Shown: positions 10,556 through 23,230, counted from the stretch's first letter. The stretch is 64,000 nt of DNA from Paratinospora sagittata (GCA_035771175.1 CM069608.1:27782519-27846518), one strand, 5' to 3'. The notes: a model not told the origin generated them from the sequence alone. Translations and numbers: made by a program.

Positions 10556-10567
10556 GCTCTGATACCA
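10556..10567 (-). other. Primer-binding site, initiator tRNA-Met type
   Basis: GCTCTGATACCA on the + strand is the complement of TGGTATCAGAGC, which pairs with the 3' end of plant initiator tRNA-Met. It lies two bases inside the LTR border at 10570 and fixes the element's orientation as - strand. Confidence 0.9.
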
Positions 10568-10569
10568 AC

Positions 10570-13393
10570 TGTGGCGACCCCGCACCCCGGACCACCAGCC
10601 CCGCAAGGAATGGCGTGCGGAATACGAGGGCGGGATGCCCGGCGTACGCATCTTCAACCATTCCTCAACTCCCGTGAGGTGGTTGAGGCCCTACAAGCCT
10701 TATCCCAAACAACGACAAAATATAGACAGGTACTAAAAAAAACTACCAACCATATTAATCATCCAAGACAAGAGATACTCCATAAAAATGAACCATAAAT
10801 AAAACCATAATCCCTACAGTCCTTCAAGATTGACATACACATAAAGTCCAAAACTATGGGTACAAAAAAATCGTCATATGCCCACATGGTCTATCTAACA
10901 AGTCCCAACTCACCCATACTACAATGTGGTAAGTGTTATAATTGCATAGTTCAAAATATAATACATCATAATTTAAAACACAGTTCAATCAAAATGCCTC
11001 CCAACTCACATCGAAGCCTTGGATTCTCTCACCGGCAAGGCCCTCAAGATATGACTACTCCTTTGCCCTTATTCAGGACAGAAGGACCTGAAAAAGGAAA
11101 ATGAGGGTGAGCCAACGGTGCCCAGTGAATAGAATTCAAATATGCTATCAATACTCATCAATAAATATCATGTATGCATGTCAATGTGTAGCATGATTAA
11201 AAGCTCATAACATATAGATATCAAGCATTTATAATAAGTTCGATGCAAGTAAAAGCTTATCAATTTGGATCCACATTCCACATGCATTGGGGTTACTAGT
11301 GCACGTCTATTTCACCGTACCGTTCTCATCCCCAAATATTTCCTTTTTAAAACCCTTCTATGACAAGGTTAAGTCCCCCTATTAGCCAGATAGATGGGCC
11401 CAACCAAAGTCATAAGGTTTTATCAAATCAATGCATCATTCAAAACATTAGGACACATTCATGCTTTCAACATACAATATATATAAGTTATATGATGACA
11501 TAAAAAATATAATAAAAAATGAAGTCTACTCACAACCAAGCCTCGCGAGAGTATCTAACCACACACGGACACTAAACCGAATCAACCCAATCAAGGTCCT
11601 GAAACATCCACCAATATCCAACCATACATCAATTTCTATGCTCAATCACATAGACATTACACATCAACCCTAAATCAGCCCACATATAGACAATAGGCCT
11701 AAATCCCATCTAATCCCATCATTCAACTCAAATCACATGACTTAGGCCTCTAATGCATAGTTCTCATTCATAAACCATTCAATTAATCAAAAATACAATT
11801 TTTCAATTCCTTAGGTATAAACATGCCCAAATTGGGTCACTTGATCACAAGTAGGCCTAACCCATGATATGGTCACAACCACCAAATCGGTAGCATAATC
11901 AACCCTAATCATGCTTAATTAGACATAAATTGCATCAATTCAATGATTCTAGGCCAAAAGCATCAAAAACCCTAAAATATGAAATTTTCCATACTTAGGT
12001 CATATTGCCTATTTACACTAGGTCACCATGTTCAACCATGTATATCACTGATTTTGCATCATGGGTTCATCAACAATGGCAACTAGGTCAACATAGTTGA
12101 CATGCAACCTATTTGGAAAGGTCTAAGTTCATATTCTAAATTTAGGTCTAATACAAACAACCCTACAAATTTTTCATTTAATATTTTGTTCAGATGTATC
12201 AAGCTGCCAACAGAAATATTTAATCACAAAATCAACCGTACAGATTGAAGTATGTTAAGATGCAAACCTTCTGTCTAAAAATCAGCTCAATCCAACGGTG
12301 GACCGAAAAGATAAGCATCTTTGATGAACAAGTCTCTAATCAGACAATTTATCCTTTCCTGCTGCAAATACTTGAACTAAGATGACTATAGCACACAAAA
12401 TACTTAACACACGAACATCTCAACCGTTCATTATGCAGAACAATCAGTTGTGAACCACCTTCTCAAATATCATATCCATCCAACGGTAGATTTATGAGAT
12501 CTAGTAGTTTGATCTAAACTGCACGAGAAATCCAGACTTTCCGACCAGCTTTGTTTGAGAGGTTATATCTTTCAAACGAAAATTCCAATCAAGATCTCCA
12601 CCGACCAGAATGAATACCCATAAGATACGAACTTGCTAAAAAAGTTTGAGCTCAATCTGACCATATAGCATGAAGTTCCAGCTCTTTGATGAAAACGTTG
12701 CTGAGACTTCCCTCAAAGAAACTCCACTCACCTCACTCTCTAGGACTTCCTTGGAGAAGAGAAGTGGGAATGAGACACTTGTCCACTTTCATGTACCAAC
12801 TTGACATGCGTTGGAGAAGAGAAATGGGGCATGAGACACTTGTGCACTCTCATGCACCAACTTGACATGTGTTGATCTCATGCACCAACTTGATATGTAT
12901 TGGAGAAGAGAAATGGGGCATGGGACACTTGTCCATTATCATGCACTAACTTGACATGTGTTGGAGAAGAGAAATGGGGCATGAGACACTTGTCCATTCT
13001 CATGCACCAATTTGACATGTGTTGGTCTCATACTACCCATACCAACCACATGTACTTTAACCAATCTTATGCTTGCATGTATTTTAAATGTCCAATCCAT
13101 CTAATACACCAAATTTTTTATTCTCATTTATCCTTTTATTCAATCAATCCTAACCCATATCAATTCATGGTTTAATGGGCCCATACATAAATAATAACAT
13201 ATGCATTATACTTTAATTTAACATGACCCATGTACAATTTATAATGCACATATTTATATACATTATCAAGCATCAAATATACAAATATTAAACAACTATA
13301 AAACAAACACCAAACATATCAAGACAACACATAGAGTTTGGACAAAATGCAATTGGGTTATGGGCTGGATGAAATAATTTTCAAGGCGTTATA
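10570..13393 (-). repeat. Long LTR (2.8 kb) of the Tekay-like element, family C
   Basis: Begins TGTGGCGACC (+ strand) directly beside the PBS and ends in a decayed GGCGTTATA corresponding to GGCGTCACA. Almost its whole length is the reverse complement of the solo LTR at 35952-38980, which proves the borders. It contains the block GAGCCAACGGTGCCCAGTGAATAG at about 11109-11132 (the conserved LTR block in reverse) and lacks the tandem triplication seen in the other copy. No second LTR for this element is in the window. Confidence 0.88.
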
Positions 13394-13779
13394 GTTTTAA
13401 ATAGTAGGGGCAATTTTGTACTTTTGGGCATGTGATAGTAAAGAAAAGAATGGCAGCTTAAATAGGAGAGGTGTTGTCGAGAGAGGAGATTCTTGATTCT
13501 TTTGAAAAGTGAAGTGAGAATAAGATCAAATTCTTTTTGGTTCTTGTACTTTCTTGATACTTTCTTGGTTCTTGAATTAGGGTACTCACAATTCAAGAAC
13601 CCTAATTCAAGAACCAAGAAAGTACAAAAAGAATTTGATCTTATTCTCACTTCACTTTTCGAAAGAATCAAGAATTTCCTCTCTATGACAACACCTCTCC
13701 TATTTAAGCTACTGCGCTTTTCTTTACTATCACATGCCCAAAAGTACAAAACTGCCCCTATTATTCAAAATAATTACAA
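13394..13779. repeat. Long inverted repeat (arms about 180 bases, loop about 15)
   Basis: The left arm (13394-13583) and right arm (13599-13779) are reverse complements with about 93 percent identity apart from an 18-base insertion in the left arm. Overlapping open frames on both strands encode nearly the same peptide only because of this symmetry. The left edge coincides with the LTR border at 13393. A transcript would fold into a near-perfect hairpin. Confidence 0.9.
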
Positions 13780-14978
13780 AAGAATACAAAGCTATTACAC
13801 TACCATTGACTACAAACTGTCCACACTAACTATCTGCCGTGGTCTCTTTTGCTTTCACTCTTCTTGAATTAATCTGACGCACCGGAGGCTTATCATGAAC
13901 TCACTCAGTCAATCTATCTCTTCTTGTTAATTTCATTCTTTTTCGTTGCTTGGGCTGCCAACGCATGTATGTAAGGCATGCATATCTAAAAGCCTTGTGT
14001 TTTGTGCACCATTCTCTAGTACACCGAAATTCAGCCCATTTTGATCGCGCCTCTTTGATTTCAAATTTTCTCTGAATCAACCACATTTTTTGCATCTAAC
14101 GGGCTATTTCACTCCCAGAGTACTCTCATGCAATCTTTCACATAATCAGCCAAAATCCTCACAAACTCAGCACCCCCAGAAAGATGACCCCACTTCACAT
14201 CCGCCCATAAATTCCTGCATAACCCTTCCACAAAATCAGCACCTCTAATTAATCCCTTGTTGTCTCGTTATTCTCTTGAGATTAGAAACCCAAACACCCA
14301 TTACTCTATCACCAACACGACATGGAGACTTTAATGGCCCTTATTTCACTCCTAATTAATTTCTCTCAAGGAATCTCTCACACTTTGAGCGAAAAGCCAA
14401 GCCGCCGATCCCCCCTCCCACAAGGTTTCTCTTCTCTATTTACTCTCCTCTCACACTTCTCATTTGGTAATCTCTCCTCTCTCACATGTTTTGCTGCGAC
14501 AAATCTAGCAATGTTAGCAACTCTCTTGTTGTTGAAAACCATCACAACAACCCCATCACCAAGCTTGCAGCCTTTCTTAGTCCCGTGAAGCACTAACATG
14601 AGCAGCACACACTTCGCTCTCTCCTCCTTGACACTCAAATTAGAAGCCGAAAGATTTGAGGTCACATAATGACCTAATGACGCACGAAGTGAGACTTATT
14701 ATGCATGCCTAGTAGATAAAAGATTTCATTGACCATCATTATAATGTTTGATTAATAATAATAGGCTTGCTAACATATTTGCGTAAGATATAGATCAAGA
14801 ATCAATATCGATGGACTAAATGATCGACCATGACACGCATTAAGAGCGATATTTTTGAAACACGAAAATGGCCGCGACAATTGAGGTAGGATGGTGATAA
14901 ACCTCCAGTTCATTTTACATATGTTAGGCGTAAAGAAGCGAGACAGGTTGTAGAGGAGAAAGCTGTGGACGGTCAGCA
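13780..14978. other. Unassigned region
   Basis: No gene recognised. A 95-codon frame on the - strand (14378-14665) and a 64-codon one (13901-14095) have no known motifs. The sequence is less AT-biased than its surroundings and may be internal sequence of an unidentified element. Confidence 0.35.
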
Positions 14979-15293
14979 TGAGGATTAGGTGGCACGGTTG
15001 AAGTGGCAGACAGGGGAATGTGTTGTTTGTGCTGCTGTAGTTATATGTTTCTTATGTTGTAAGGGTTCTGGGTAATGAAGCTATAAATAGGGACATGTAT
15101 GCAAGGCGTAGGGGGATTCTTTTGTAATGCAATTAGAGTAAGGGGAGTGAGGCAGACACTCGAATTTCTGTCGACCTTGTAATTTTGTTCCTTCTTGTAT
15201 TCTTTCATTCATTTGCACATTGGAGAGAGAGTAGAAATACATCAATTCTTTACTTGTCTCATTGAAATCTCTTCTAAAGGCTAAATCCTATCA
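14979..15293 (+). repeat. 5' LTR of the Reina-like element
   Basis: Starts TGAGGATTAGGTGGCACGG and ends CTAAATCCTATCA. A TATA-like CTATAAATAG lies at about 15081-15090. It matches the right copy at roughly 90 percent, indicating an old insertion. Confidence 0.85.
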
Positions 15294-15325
15294 AATTTGG
15301 TAATAGGGCTGTTGCGATCCATGCG

Positions 15326-17270
15326 ATGGCTAGGAAAAAGAAAGATTCGAGAATGGAACTAATGAAGAAAGGAACAATCTCTTTCGTGAGGATTTCTAGA
15401 AGGAAATCGAATGTGTTCATGAGGGATTGGAGAAAATTCCATTATTGGAAAAAAAGCATCGAATTGATTATGGGGAAACTTGATCAATTGATTAGTCCTC
15501 AAATTGATCCACAATCTGCTCATAATTCTAAAGTCGGTGAGCCAAACCCTTGTCGAGGCACAGAACCGAATTGATGGGGTACTGTAGATCACGATGCATC
15601 AGATTTTCATCGTGGATACGATCGTAGCTGGAAATTGGAACTTCCAACGTTTAATGAAGATAATCCAGATGGGTGGTTGTTTCGTGTGGAGAGATATCTC
15701 ACCGTTAATAAAATGACGGAGGATGAATGGTTGGAGTCGATTGTGGTGTGTATGGAAGGGGAAGCTTTAGCGTGGCTGCAATGGGAAGAGGGGCGAAGGG
15801 GAATTCGCCATTTGGCCGAATTCCGAGACATGTTGTTGGACCGATTTAGATCAGATCGGGAAGGCACTCTTTATGAAAGATTCTTGGCCATTTGTCAAGA
15901 AGGATTGGTGCGTGAATTCCGATGAAGATTCGAAGAGCTCGCAGCTCTGTTATCAGGGGTGAGCGATTAGGTTCTTGAGAGCGGCTTCGTTAATGGCTTG
16001 AAGAACGAGATTAGGGCTGAGGTTCCTTTTCTCAAACCTAGAGGGCTCTCTCAGATAATGGTTACGACACAGTGAATCGAAGACAAAAATAATGCTCTTT
16101 TTTCTCTGTCATCGAATGCCAGGGTTCCGAGCAATAAGGGCACATTCCAGGGTTTGAGCACAAGAAACCCTAATTTTCTGCGCGCTTCGGTTTCTTCCTT
16201 CACAACTCATCCAGTCGTGCTTCCTACGATGGCCGAGAAGACTATTCCGGCGTCGAGAGTTGATTCTCATGTCAAGCGTTTGACAGATTTTGAAATGCAA
16301 CAGCAACGAGAACACGAGTTGTCCTTTCAATGCGATGAAAAATTTTTAGCACTTGGCCACAGGTGCAAGAAGACGGAGTTGCAGGTCTTGGTATTGGAAG
16401 ATGAGTTAATCAATGAGAACGAAGGTGTCGTGGAGGTTGAGGATGATCAAGGGGTTGAGGTTACTCTTAATTCGGTGGTGGGTTTGACAACTCCACGGAC
16501 GATGAAGATTAAGGGGGTGATTGGCTCTCAAGTAGTGGTGATGGGGATGGGGATTTTTGTCGAAGGAGAAGGGATATGCAAGGGCATCCAACTATCTTTG
16601 TCATCTTTGGAGATCATGGAGGATTTTCTGCCCTTAGCCTTAGGCATTTCGGACATGATATTGGGAATGCAATGGTTGTCAATGTTGGGCACCATGAATA
16701 TCAACTGGTCCACTCTCACGATGTGGTTCCAGATTGATGAGACACCAGTCACTCTACAGGGTGATCCTAGTTTGAGTCATACTCTTGTGTCAAACAAGGC
16801 GATGATGAGGACGATACAACATGAAGAGAAGGTGTGTTATAAGAATTGAATGCAATGTCTCTGTCATAGTTTTCTGCTGATACTGAGGTTCCAAGCAGCA
16901 TTCAACAACTATTTTTGGATTTTGATGATGTGTTCCATATGCCAGATGACCTTCCGTCTATTCGCAAGCGTTGTTAAAATCTAGGACTTCCCCTACGAGT
17001 GTGCGACCTTACCGTTATCCACAATCTTAGAAGGATGAGATCGGGCACTTAGTTCAAGAGATGTAGGTAGCCGAAACCATTCAACTAAGTGTGAGCCCTT
17101 TTTTAAGTTTAGTTTTGTTTGCTAAAAAAAAATATAAGAGTTGGCGTTTTTGTGTGCACTACAGGGCTCTCAATCGCGAGACGGTGGCCGATAAATTTCC
17201 TATTCCTATGATTGACGAATTGTTAGATGAGCTCCATGGTGCGAGCATGTTTACCAAGTTGGATTTGAGA
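15326..17270 (+). pseudogene. Reina-like gag-protease-partial reverse transcriptase
   Basis: A frame opening at 15326 continues through stops into ELPTFNEDNPDGWLFRVERY and FRSDREGTLYERFL (retrotransposon gag core, 15635-15925), then a zinc knuckle at about 16325-16370 that reads SFQCDEKFLALGHRC: the first cysteine of the CCHC box is Ser. GISDMILGMQWLSMLG (about 16646-16692) marks the end of the protease. The reverse transcriptase begins at about 17091 with [20 protein letters not shown] and breaks at FTKLDLR (17270). At least four premature stops. Not functional. Confidence 0.85.
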
Positions 17271-17592
17271 ATTAGGTGGCACGGTTGAAATGGCGGACAG
17301 GGAAATGTGTTGTTTGTGCTACTGTAGTTATGTGTTTCTTGTGTAGTAAGGGTTCTAGGTAATGAAGCTATAAATAGGGACATATATGGAAGGCGTGGGG
17401 GGATTCTTTTGTAATGCGATTAGGGTAAGGGAAGTGAGACAGACACTCGAAATTCTGTCGACATTGTAATTTTTTTCTTTCTTGTATTCTTTCATTCATT
17501 TGTACATTAAGAGTTGTGCATTGGAGAGAGTAGAAATACATCAACTCTTTACCTGTCTCATTGAAATTTATTCTAAAGGCTAAATCCTATCA
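17266..17592 (+). repeat. 3' LTR of the Reina-like element
   Basis: Direct copy of 14979-15293 with a few extra bases; ends CTAAATCCTATCA at 17592. Its first bases overlap the last reverse-transcriptase codons, so the deletion junction is blurred by microhomology (TTGAGA / TGAGAATTAGG). Confidence 0.85.
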
Positions 17593-19598
17593 GATGATCT
17601 CTCCATACTCGTTATTTATAATAAGATATGTATCTTAGTGATGCTAATCATGCATGCAAATCTATATATCATGATAACGATAATGGTTGATATATGTTGA
17701 ATTTATAGTGTTAAGTATTGATATGAGTATGTTTTTGTTTAAGATGACATGGCTTACTTGTGGATGATCAAATGTTGTTTAGTATAATTAGTCACCAGAA
17801 TCGTGTTGCGTGAGGTTCAAATGATTGCATCATTGCTCAGTAAAGTATGATACAACATGTTTATGTTTGTGTATTGCAAGATATCACATCAAAAGACAAT
17901 AACAATAATTAGATAATGCGAACCACTGAGACTACCCTGGATAGCAACGAATCTATGAGTCCATGGGTGAGTTATTAGGTGCCCTGCTTTTGTCAAATCC
18001 CAAAAATGGAAATATGTATTTGATTTTGGACAAATCCCAAAAGTTGATTTTATATATATTTTAGGTGGATCTAGAACACTTGTGGGTGCCCTACCCAAAA
18101 TAAAGATCCCTCTTAGGTGAACTTGAATGAGAGAAACACCAACAAAACAAAATTTGGTTGGTTGCAACGATAATGCATGTTGTTTGTTTGATTAATTAGT
18201 GACTTTATTGCACGATGGCTTCATTATTATATATAGTTTAATATAAAATAAACTGTGTGAGTTTGAGATACAGGGCATTAGCTCATTCCTCCAATTTTAA
18301 TATTTCTGCAGGTTGAGACTCAATATGAGGATTGAAGTAATAGGAATTAAAGTTATGATTTGCAAAGGGAATATTAGTAATTTTAGGAGATTAGTATTTT
18401 TATTTTATTGTGTAAAATCATTGGAAGATTGTACTAGTAGTTATTCAAATTTTAGGTTATTTATTGACTTATTTTATGTACTTTGATTGAATGAAAATTT
18501 ATTTCTTAGTGCCAGATACATAATTTCGTATGTTTATTGTTGAAGAATCATGTTTACACTTCTACACAAGATTCAATAGATAAAGGATTTGAGAAAGTAA
18601 ATCCTCTTTAGAAAGCTAGTCTACTTACAAGAAAATTTATGAAAATCGATTTCGAGTTACAGTTTAAGAGGTACCCCAAAACCCACATGTTGGTCTATCA
18701 TTGGTATTTGTAGCAATGGGTTAAATAGGATTATTTTTCAAAAGTGACTCAAATGATTTAGTTTGACCCTAGTAATTTTTTTTTATAATCAAACATAATT
18801 TAGACACCTCCTCAAATTTTTCTGGAAATCAATAAGTCTTTCGAATCAGTTTTTTAAAATTATGGCTTGAAGAACACCTTTTATTTGGAAAAAAAAAATA
18901 CTAAAACTGGGTCTTAGTTTATGCCAACTTATTTCAAATTATTGAATAGGCTTTGGCCAAAGATCAAGTATTTGTTTAAGGACAAGAGCAGATCATCATA
19001 TATTGTTAGATCTGCATCTTGGCTAAAAAGTTATATTTAACAGGCAAAGATTAGAAACAGGCAATAGAGAAATTGATCTAAATAAGGCATATCTTTGTGA
19101 TGCTATTCATTGGAAGATCAAGTAGCAAGCCAGTGTTTTCTAAAGTCAATGGGAATATATACAATAAGATCAAGTAAAGAGAAGAATATCAACAATTTCT
19201 AAAATAGTACTTGAAGAGTAGTACCTCAACTTGAATTTAGCCAAGCTAACAATCTTTAGCAATGAGAATCCTCTTGTGAGTAAACCATTGTCTCACTGTC
19301 TCCAACCTATTATAAACATTTCCATTTAGAAGTTAGGCAACATGTTAATACATCAAAGATATTTAGCAGATAAATAACCATGATTTTTTTATCTGTAAAA
19401 ATTTCTTCTTCTATGGCTTCATTGATAGTGAACAAACAAACAAAAATTATTTCAGATGGCTTACCAATCAATTCATTCTTCCATATAATTCAGCCAAGAA
19501 AAAAGCCTGATCATCTTGAATCAGGTGAACCCTAGTTTCAATTGCCAAATGCCAACTAAACCGTCAGTTATCCGCAAAATGGCTATCTAAATTCCCTC
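17593..19598. other. AT-rich intergenic DNA downstream of the PPR gene
   Basis: No gene recognised. A GGGTGCCCT-like motif occurs twice (about 17976 and 18088) around a stretch of repeated CAAATCCCAAAA, possibly an old small repeat. The last few hundred bases are the 3' flank of the PPR gene on the - strand. Confidence 0.5.
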
Positions 19599-21761
19599 TC
19601 ATCCATCATCAACATAATCAAATTCAAAAGAAGGGTTAATATTTCCAATCAAGTCCTCCAAGCTTGCATAAATTTCATCACACATAGGATGAGTTCTATC
19701 TTCTACAGAGAACACATGGAATGTGTTTTTCACTTCTATCCAACTACATCCAGGGTCTTTCTTCATTTCCATACTTCTCAATCTCTTCCTCACTTTAACC
19801 ACCTCTTCCCACTTACCAACTCCTGCATAAATATTAGACATGATCACATAAACTGATATTTGTTTAGGATCAAAACAAAGCATTCTCTTAGCTACCCTTT
19901 CACCCACTTCTTCATCCTTCCAAAACCAGCAAGCACCAAGCAAAGTTGCCCACACCACAGCATCTGCTTCAACTGGCATTTCATTAATAAACTTCTCTGC
20001 TTCTTTTAGATTTCCCGAGCGCCCAAGAAAATCTACAACACAAGCATAGTGTTCTACCGTCGGAACTATTCCATAAGACTCTTCCATTGAGGAAAAAAAT
20101 TCCATCCCTTCTTTGACCAAACCAGCACGACCACAAGCCAAAAGAAGCCCGACAAAAGTAACTTCATTTGGGTCTATTCCTTCTTGTAACATTTGCTGAA
20201 ATAGTAAAATAGCTTCAATTCCCAAACCATGGTGGGCATACCCATTGATTAGAGATGTCCATGCAGCCACATTTGGTGAGTGGATGCTGAAAAATGAAGT
20301 TTTGGCATCGGTTATACTCCCACATTTTGAATACATATCTACAAGTGATGTCCCAACGTAAATATTTGATTCAAATGATGTTTTACTCACGTGGGCATGA
20401 AGTAATTTTCCTTGCTGAAGAGATCCAAGGCATGAACAAGCATGAAATAGAGTAGAGAAAGTTGATCTGTTCCGCTCTATTGCTAACCTATGCATTGTAA
20501 CATATAACTTTAATGCCTCTTCTGGTCGATCATTTTGAACATAACCGGACATCATTGAGTTCCATGTCACTGTGTTTCTTTCTCCTTTTGTCATCTCAAA
20601 AAGCCTCACAGCTTCGTCAAGCTCTACATTCCGGGAATACACGGAGATCATCGTGTTTGAGGTGACTATAGTTCTTCGAGACATTTCATTAAACAATCTT
20701 TTAGAATCTTCAGTTTGACCATTCATTGCATACCCTTTAATCATCAGATTATACAAAACTGGATTCATTTCATTGATTTGACCAAAAAAATTTTTGGCTT
20801 CTTCAATCCTTCCCATGGAAAGAAGTCCTCCAAGTAAAGTATTTAAAGAATTTGAACATGGATTACCCAGTCTTTCAAAAGCCTTCATAGCATCTTCAAT
20901 AGCACTACAATTACAGTAAAATTCAATAAGTGCACCAATAGTGGAGGGATCAAATTCAAAACCATAATTAATTAGAAGCCCATGAACAATCATACCTTCA
21001 TAAAATTCTCCAGACCTACCACAAGCTCTAAGAACACTATCAAAAGTGAACTCATTTGGCTTGGCTCCTTCCTCACTCATTCTCATCAATTGAAACAACT
21101 CCACAGCCTTCTTGCATTCATCCTCACTATTCGAATACCCAGAAATCAATGAAGTCCACGAAATAACATCACGAATTGGCATTCTCTCGAATACTTCCAT
21201 AGCATCCTTCATTAAATTACAACGAACATAACCGACAAGCATCAAATTCCATAACAACCCATTTCTCTCATGCAACAGATCAAACACTTTTCTTGCTTCC
21301 CCAATTTCATAACAACTAGCATAGAAATTCAATAAAGAGCTTCCTACAAGCTCAAAATCCTCCGACCCAGATTTCAAAACAAGTCCCTGAATCTGTTTTC
21401 CATCATCTAGAGACCTTAAACGTGCGCAAATGCTCAAAACAGACGAAAAAGTTGTCTCATTTAGCTTCATACAACATCGATGCATTATACAAACTATGTT
21501 AATTGCTTCTACTAGCATTCCCCACTGAGAATATCCAGAGATCATTGTGTTAAAAGATACAACAGTTCGGGTTGGCATTTCATCAAATATCTTTCGGGCA
21601 ATATCTAAACTTCCTTTCCGGGCGTTATTCGTGACTAAAATGTTCTGAGAAACTACTTGAGGAAGTGGGTTGTCTTGATTCTGTCGAGTAGTTGAATAGA
21701 ATTTGTGATTCTTCCATCTGTGAAACTTCCAGTTCTGAAGAATTGAGTATTTCGCAAACAT
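19599..21761 (-). CDS. Pentatricopeptide repeat (PPR) protein, PLS class with E-type C-terminus, probably mitochondrial
   Basis: A complete intronless 720-codon frame, typical of plant PPR genes. Residues 1-40 are basic and Ser/Thr-rich with HKFYSTTR, resembling a mitochondrial presequence. From about residue 40 to 600 it is a chain of P, L and S motifs (for example VVSFNTMISGYSQWG, VISWTSLISGY, NTVTWNSMMSGYVQ, IYVGTSLVDMYSKCGSI, VAAWTSLINGYAHHG). WATLLGACW at about 603 opens the E region, followed by DPGCSWIEVKNTFHVF and EDRTHP near 668-690. It ends FEFDYVDDG with no DYW deaminase domain. Family knowledge: such proteins bind single-stranded organellar RNA one base per repeat, and E-class members usually guide C-to-U editing by recruiting a DYW partner. 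The RNA target is not predictable by eye. Start chosen at the first ATG before the presequence. No sign of decay. Confidence 0.95.
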   Translation of the reverse strand: MFAKYSILQNWKFHRWKNHKFYSTTRQNQDNPLPQVVSQNILVTNNARKGSLDIARKIFDEMPTRTVVSFNTMISGYSQWGMLVEAINIVCIMHRCCMKLNETTFSSVLSICARLRSLDDGKQIQGLVLKSGSEDFELVGSSLLNFYASCYEIGEARKVFDLLHERNGLLWNLMLVGYVRCNLMKDAMEVFERMPIRDVISWTSLISGYSNSEDECKKAVELFQLMRMSEEGAKPNEFTFDSVLRACGRSGEFYEGMIVHGLLINYGFEFDPSTIGALIEFYCNCSAIEDAMKAFERLGNPCSNSLNTLLGGLLSMGRIEEAKNFFGQINEMNPVLYNLMIKGYAMNGQTEDSKRLFNEMSRRTIVTSNTMISVYSRNVELDEAVRLFEMTKGERNTVTWNSMMSGYVQNDRPEEALKLYVTMHRLAIERNRSTFSTLFHACSCLGSLQQGKLLHAHVSKTSFESNIYVGTSLVDMYSKCGSITDAKTSFFSIHSPNVAAWTSLINGYAHHGLGIEAILLFQQMLQEGIDPNEVTFVGLLLACGRAGLVKEGMEFFSSMEESYGIVPTVEHYACVVDFLGRSGNLKEAEKFINEMPVEADAVVWATLLGACWFWKDEEVGERVAKRMLCFDPKQISVYVIMSNIYAGVGKWEEVVKVRKRLRSMEMKKDPGCSWIEVKNTFHVFSVEDRTHPMCDEIYASLEDLIGNINPSFEFDYVDDG

Positions 21762-22439
21762 ATTGAGAATCAGTAACTTTTCAGTATTGCATTATCTGTT
21801 TAAATGGCCACGCCCCGTAGCTGAATTTGAGCAGTTCTCTACAACAGTGAAACAGATGATTAGCTATTGTCTTTGTGGGAAGAACATGAACAATGATACT
21901 ATTATAGATTGTGTAAAACTACCTGACAGTTATTTTGATTTCAATTTATAATGTTAGTTTCGACATTGTTATGTAGAGTGTACATGCTTTTTGTAATCAA
22001 GATATTCATATGTTGCCATATTTTCATCATAAACCTGTAATAATGAGTAAAATATGTCGATAGGTTTATATTTGACTCGAGTGTTAAGATTTTCTATATT
22101 TTACAAGTTTGTCTAATACTAAACAACTTATATGACAATGAAGCACCACATCTATAATACATACTTAATAACGCCCTCCAAAGCGAGCTCCTTCCAAGTC
22201 AGCCCTTGGCAATGACTCTTCCACTACTCCCCCCCCCTCTTTATTTATTTTTGTCCCTTTTTTTGAACCCTTCTTTCTATTTATTGCAGTTTATTTTTTT
22301 CAACCCATGTTTTGAACCCTTCTTTCTCTGCAACCCAACCCCCCTTCATTTATTTTAGTCCATTTTTTTCAACCCCTTTTTCTATGCAACGCAACCCCCC
22401 TCCCCCCTTTCTTTCTACTCCTCTTCTCTGCAACCCACC
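21762..22439. other. 5' flank of the PPR gene and a pyrimidine-rich degenerate repeat
   Basis: The first 400 bases should contain the PPR promoter (reading leftward); I see no decisive TATA box. From about 22200 to 22437 the + strand is C/T-rich, with three or four imperfect copies of a unit like TTTTTTGAACCCTTCTTTCT followed by GCAACCCAACCCCC. The Tat element begins at 22440. Confidence 0.5.
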
Positions 22440-23230
22440 TGTTGGTGTTGAATTTGACCAACACCAAATTTATTAATTTGTTGAGGAGACAAGCCGACCT
22501 AAGACCGTGAGTCACGGAAATCTGAGACAGTACGAACAAAAGAAAAAAGGCTCTTATAAGGAACACCGATGTGGTGCCGGCCAAAAATCCTCCCATGCCT
22601 AAGTCAGTGCTTGTTTCAATAAGAAATCTTGCACAGGATTTAATGTGTGTTGTTTTTCATACCTTTTCAAGGGGAATAATGGGCTATTTATAAGAGAGGT
22701 CTTCTGGCCGAAGTGGTTAGCTGCCCCTTAGGCATGTGCCACGTGTCAATTCCCGATTAGTTGATAGTAGGCATGATGAGCTGTCAAGCTCATCTGCTCC
22801 GGGATTGTAGGTTTCCCCATCCCAGATGAAGTAGGTCTCATCCTAAGCTGCGGATTATAGTTTATCCTGAATTTTTCATAATTGTCGTATATGTTTCTAT
22901 CCTGAATATCTTGGGATCCTCTTCGTGTTGTACTAGGAAAGGCTTACACTGAGATCGGCCTCATCGTCGTTACCTTAATAAACCGGGGTGTCCTACATCT
23001 GAGCTATCGATGACCGAATATCTCGAAAGTCTACATCGGATCTCTTCTTGACTAGATCAGCGTGGGCTGAGCTGTCGTTCCTTGGATGGTTCGGCTTTCC
23101 ATTCGTTGTGTTCGGGATACACAATGGGACGATAGCTCGGTCTGGCCGAGCTATCGTCATTTAGTGTTTCTCGCTCTTTTTGGTCGTCTAGCTCGGTCAG
23201 CTCGTACCGAGCCGAGTTGATGGTCCAATA
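22440..23230 (-). repeat. 3' LTR of the Tat-type element
   Basis: Starts TGTTGGTG on the + strand and ends GGTCCAATA, the decayed counterpart of CCAACA. The first 525 bases match 40184-40708. The right border is set by the adjacent polypurine tract. Confidence 0.8.

Larger units (their letters stand above)
14979..17592 (+). mobile_element. Reina-like small Ty3/gypsy element with most of pol deleted
   Basis: Two direct LTRs of about 0.3 kb (14979-15293 and 17266-17592) flank a PBS-like TGGTAATAGGGC at 15298, a gag-protease remnant and the first third of a reverse transcriptase. The reverse transcriptase ends at FTKLDLR, exactly where the right LTR begins, so RNase H and integrase have been deleted up to the LTR. 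Short LTRs, the GHRCKK-ELQVL knuckle and small size suggest the Reina group of chromoviruses. I saw no clear target-site duplication. Confidence 0.85.

Noticed and set aside
13381..13867. Overlapping open frames of 122 and 124 codons on both strands
   Set aside because: They encode nearly the same peptide because the DNA is a long inverted repeat; no coding signal beyond that.
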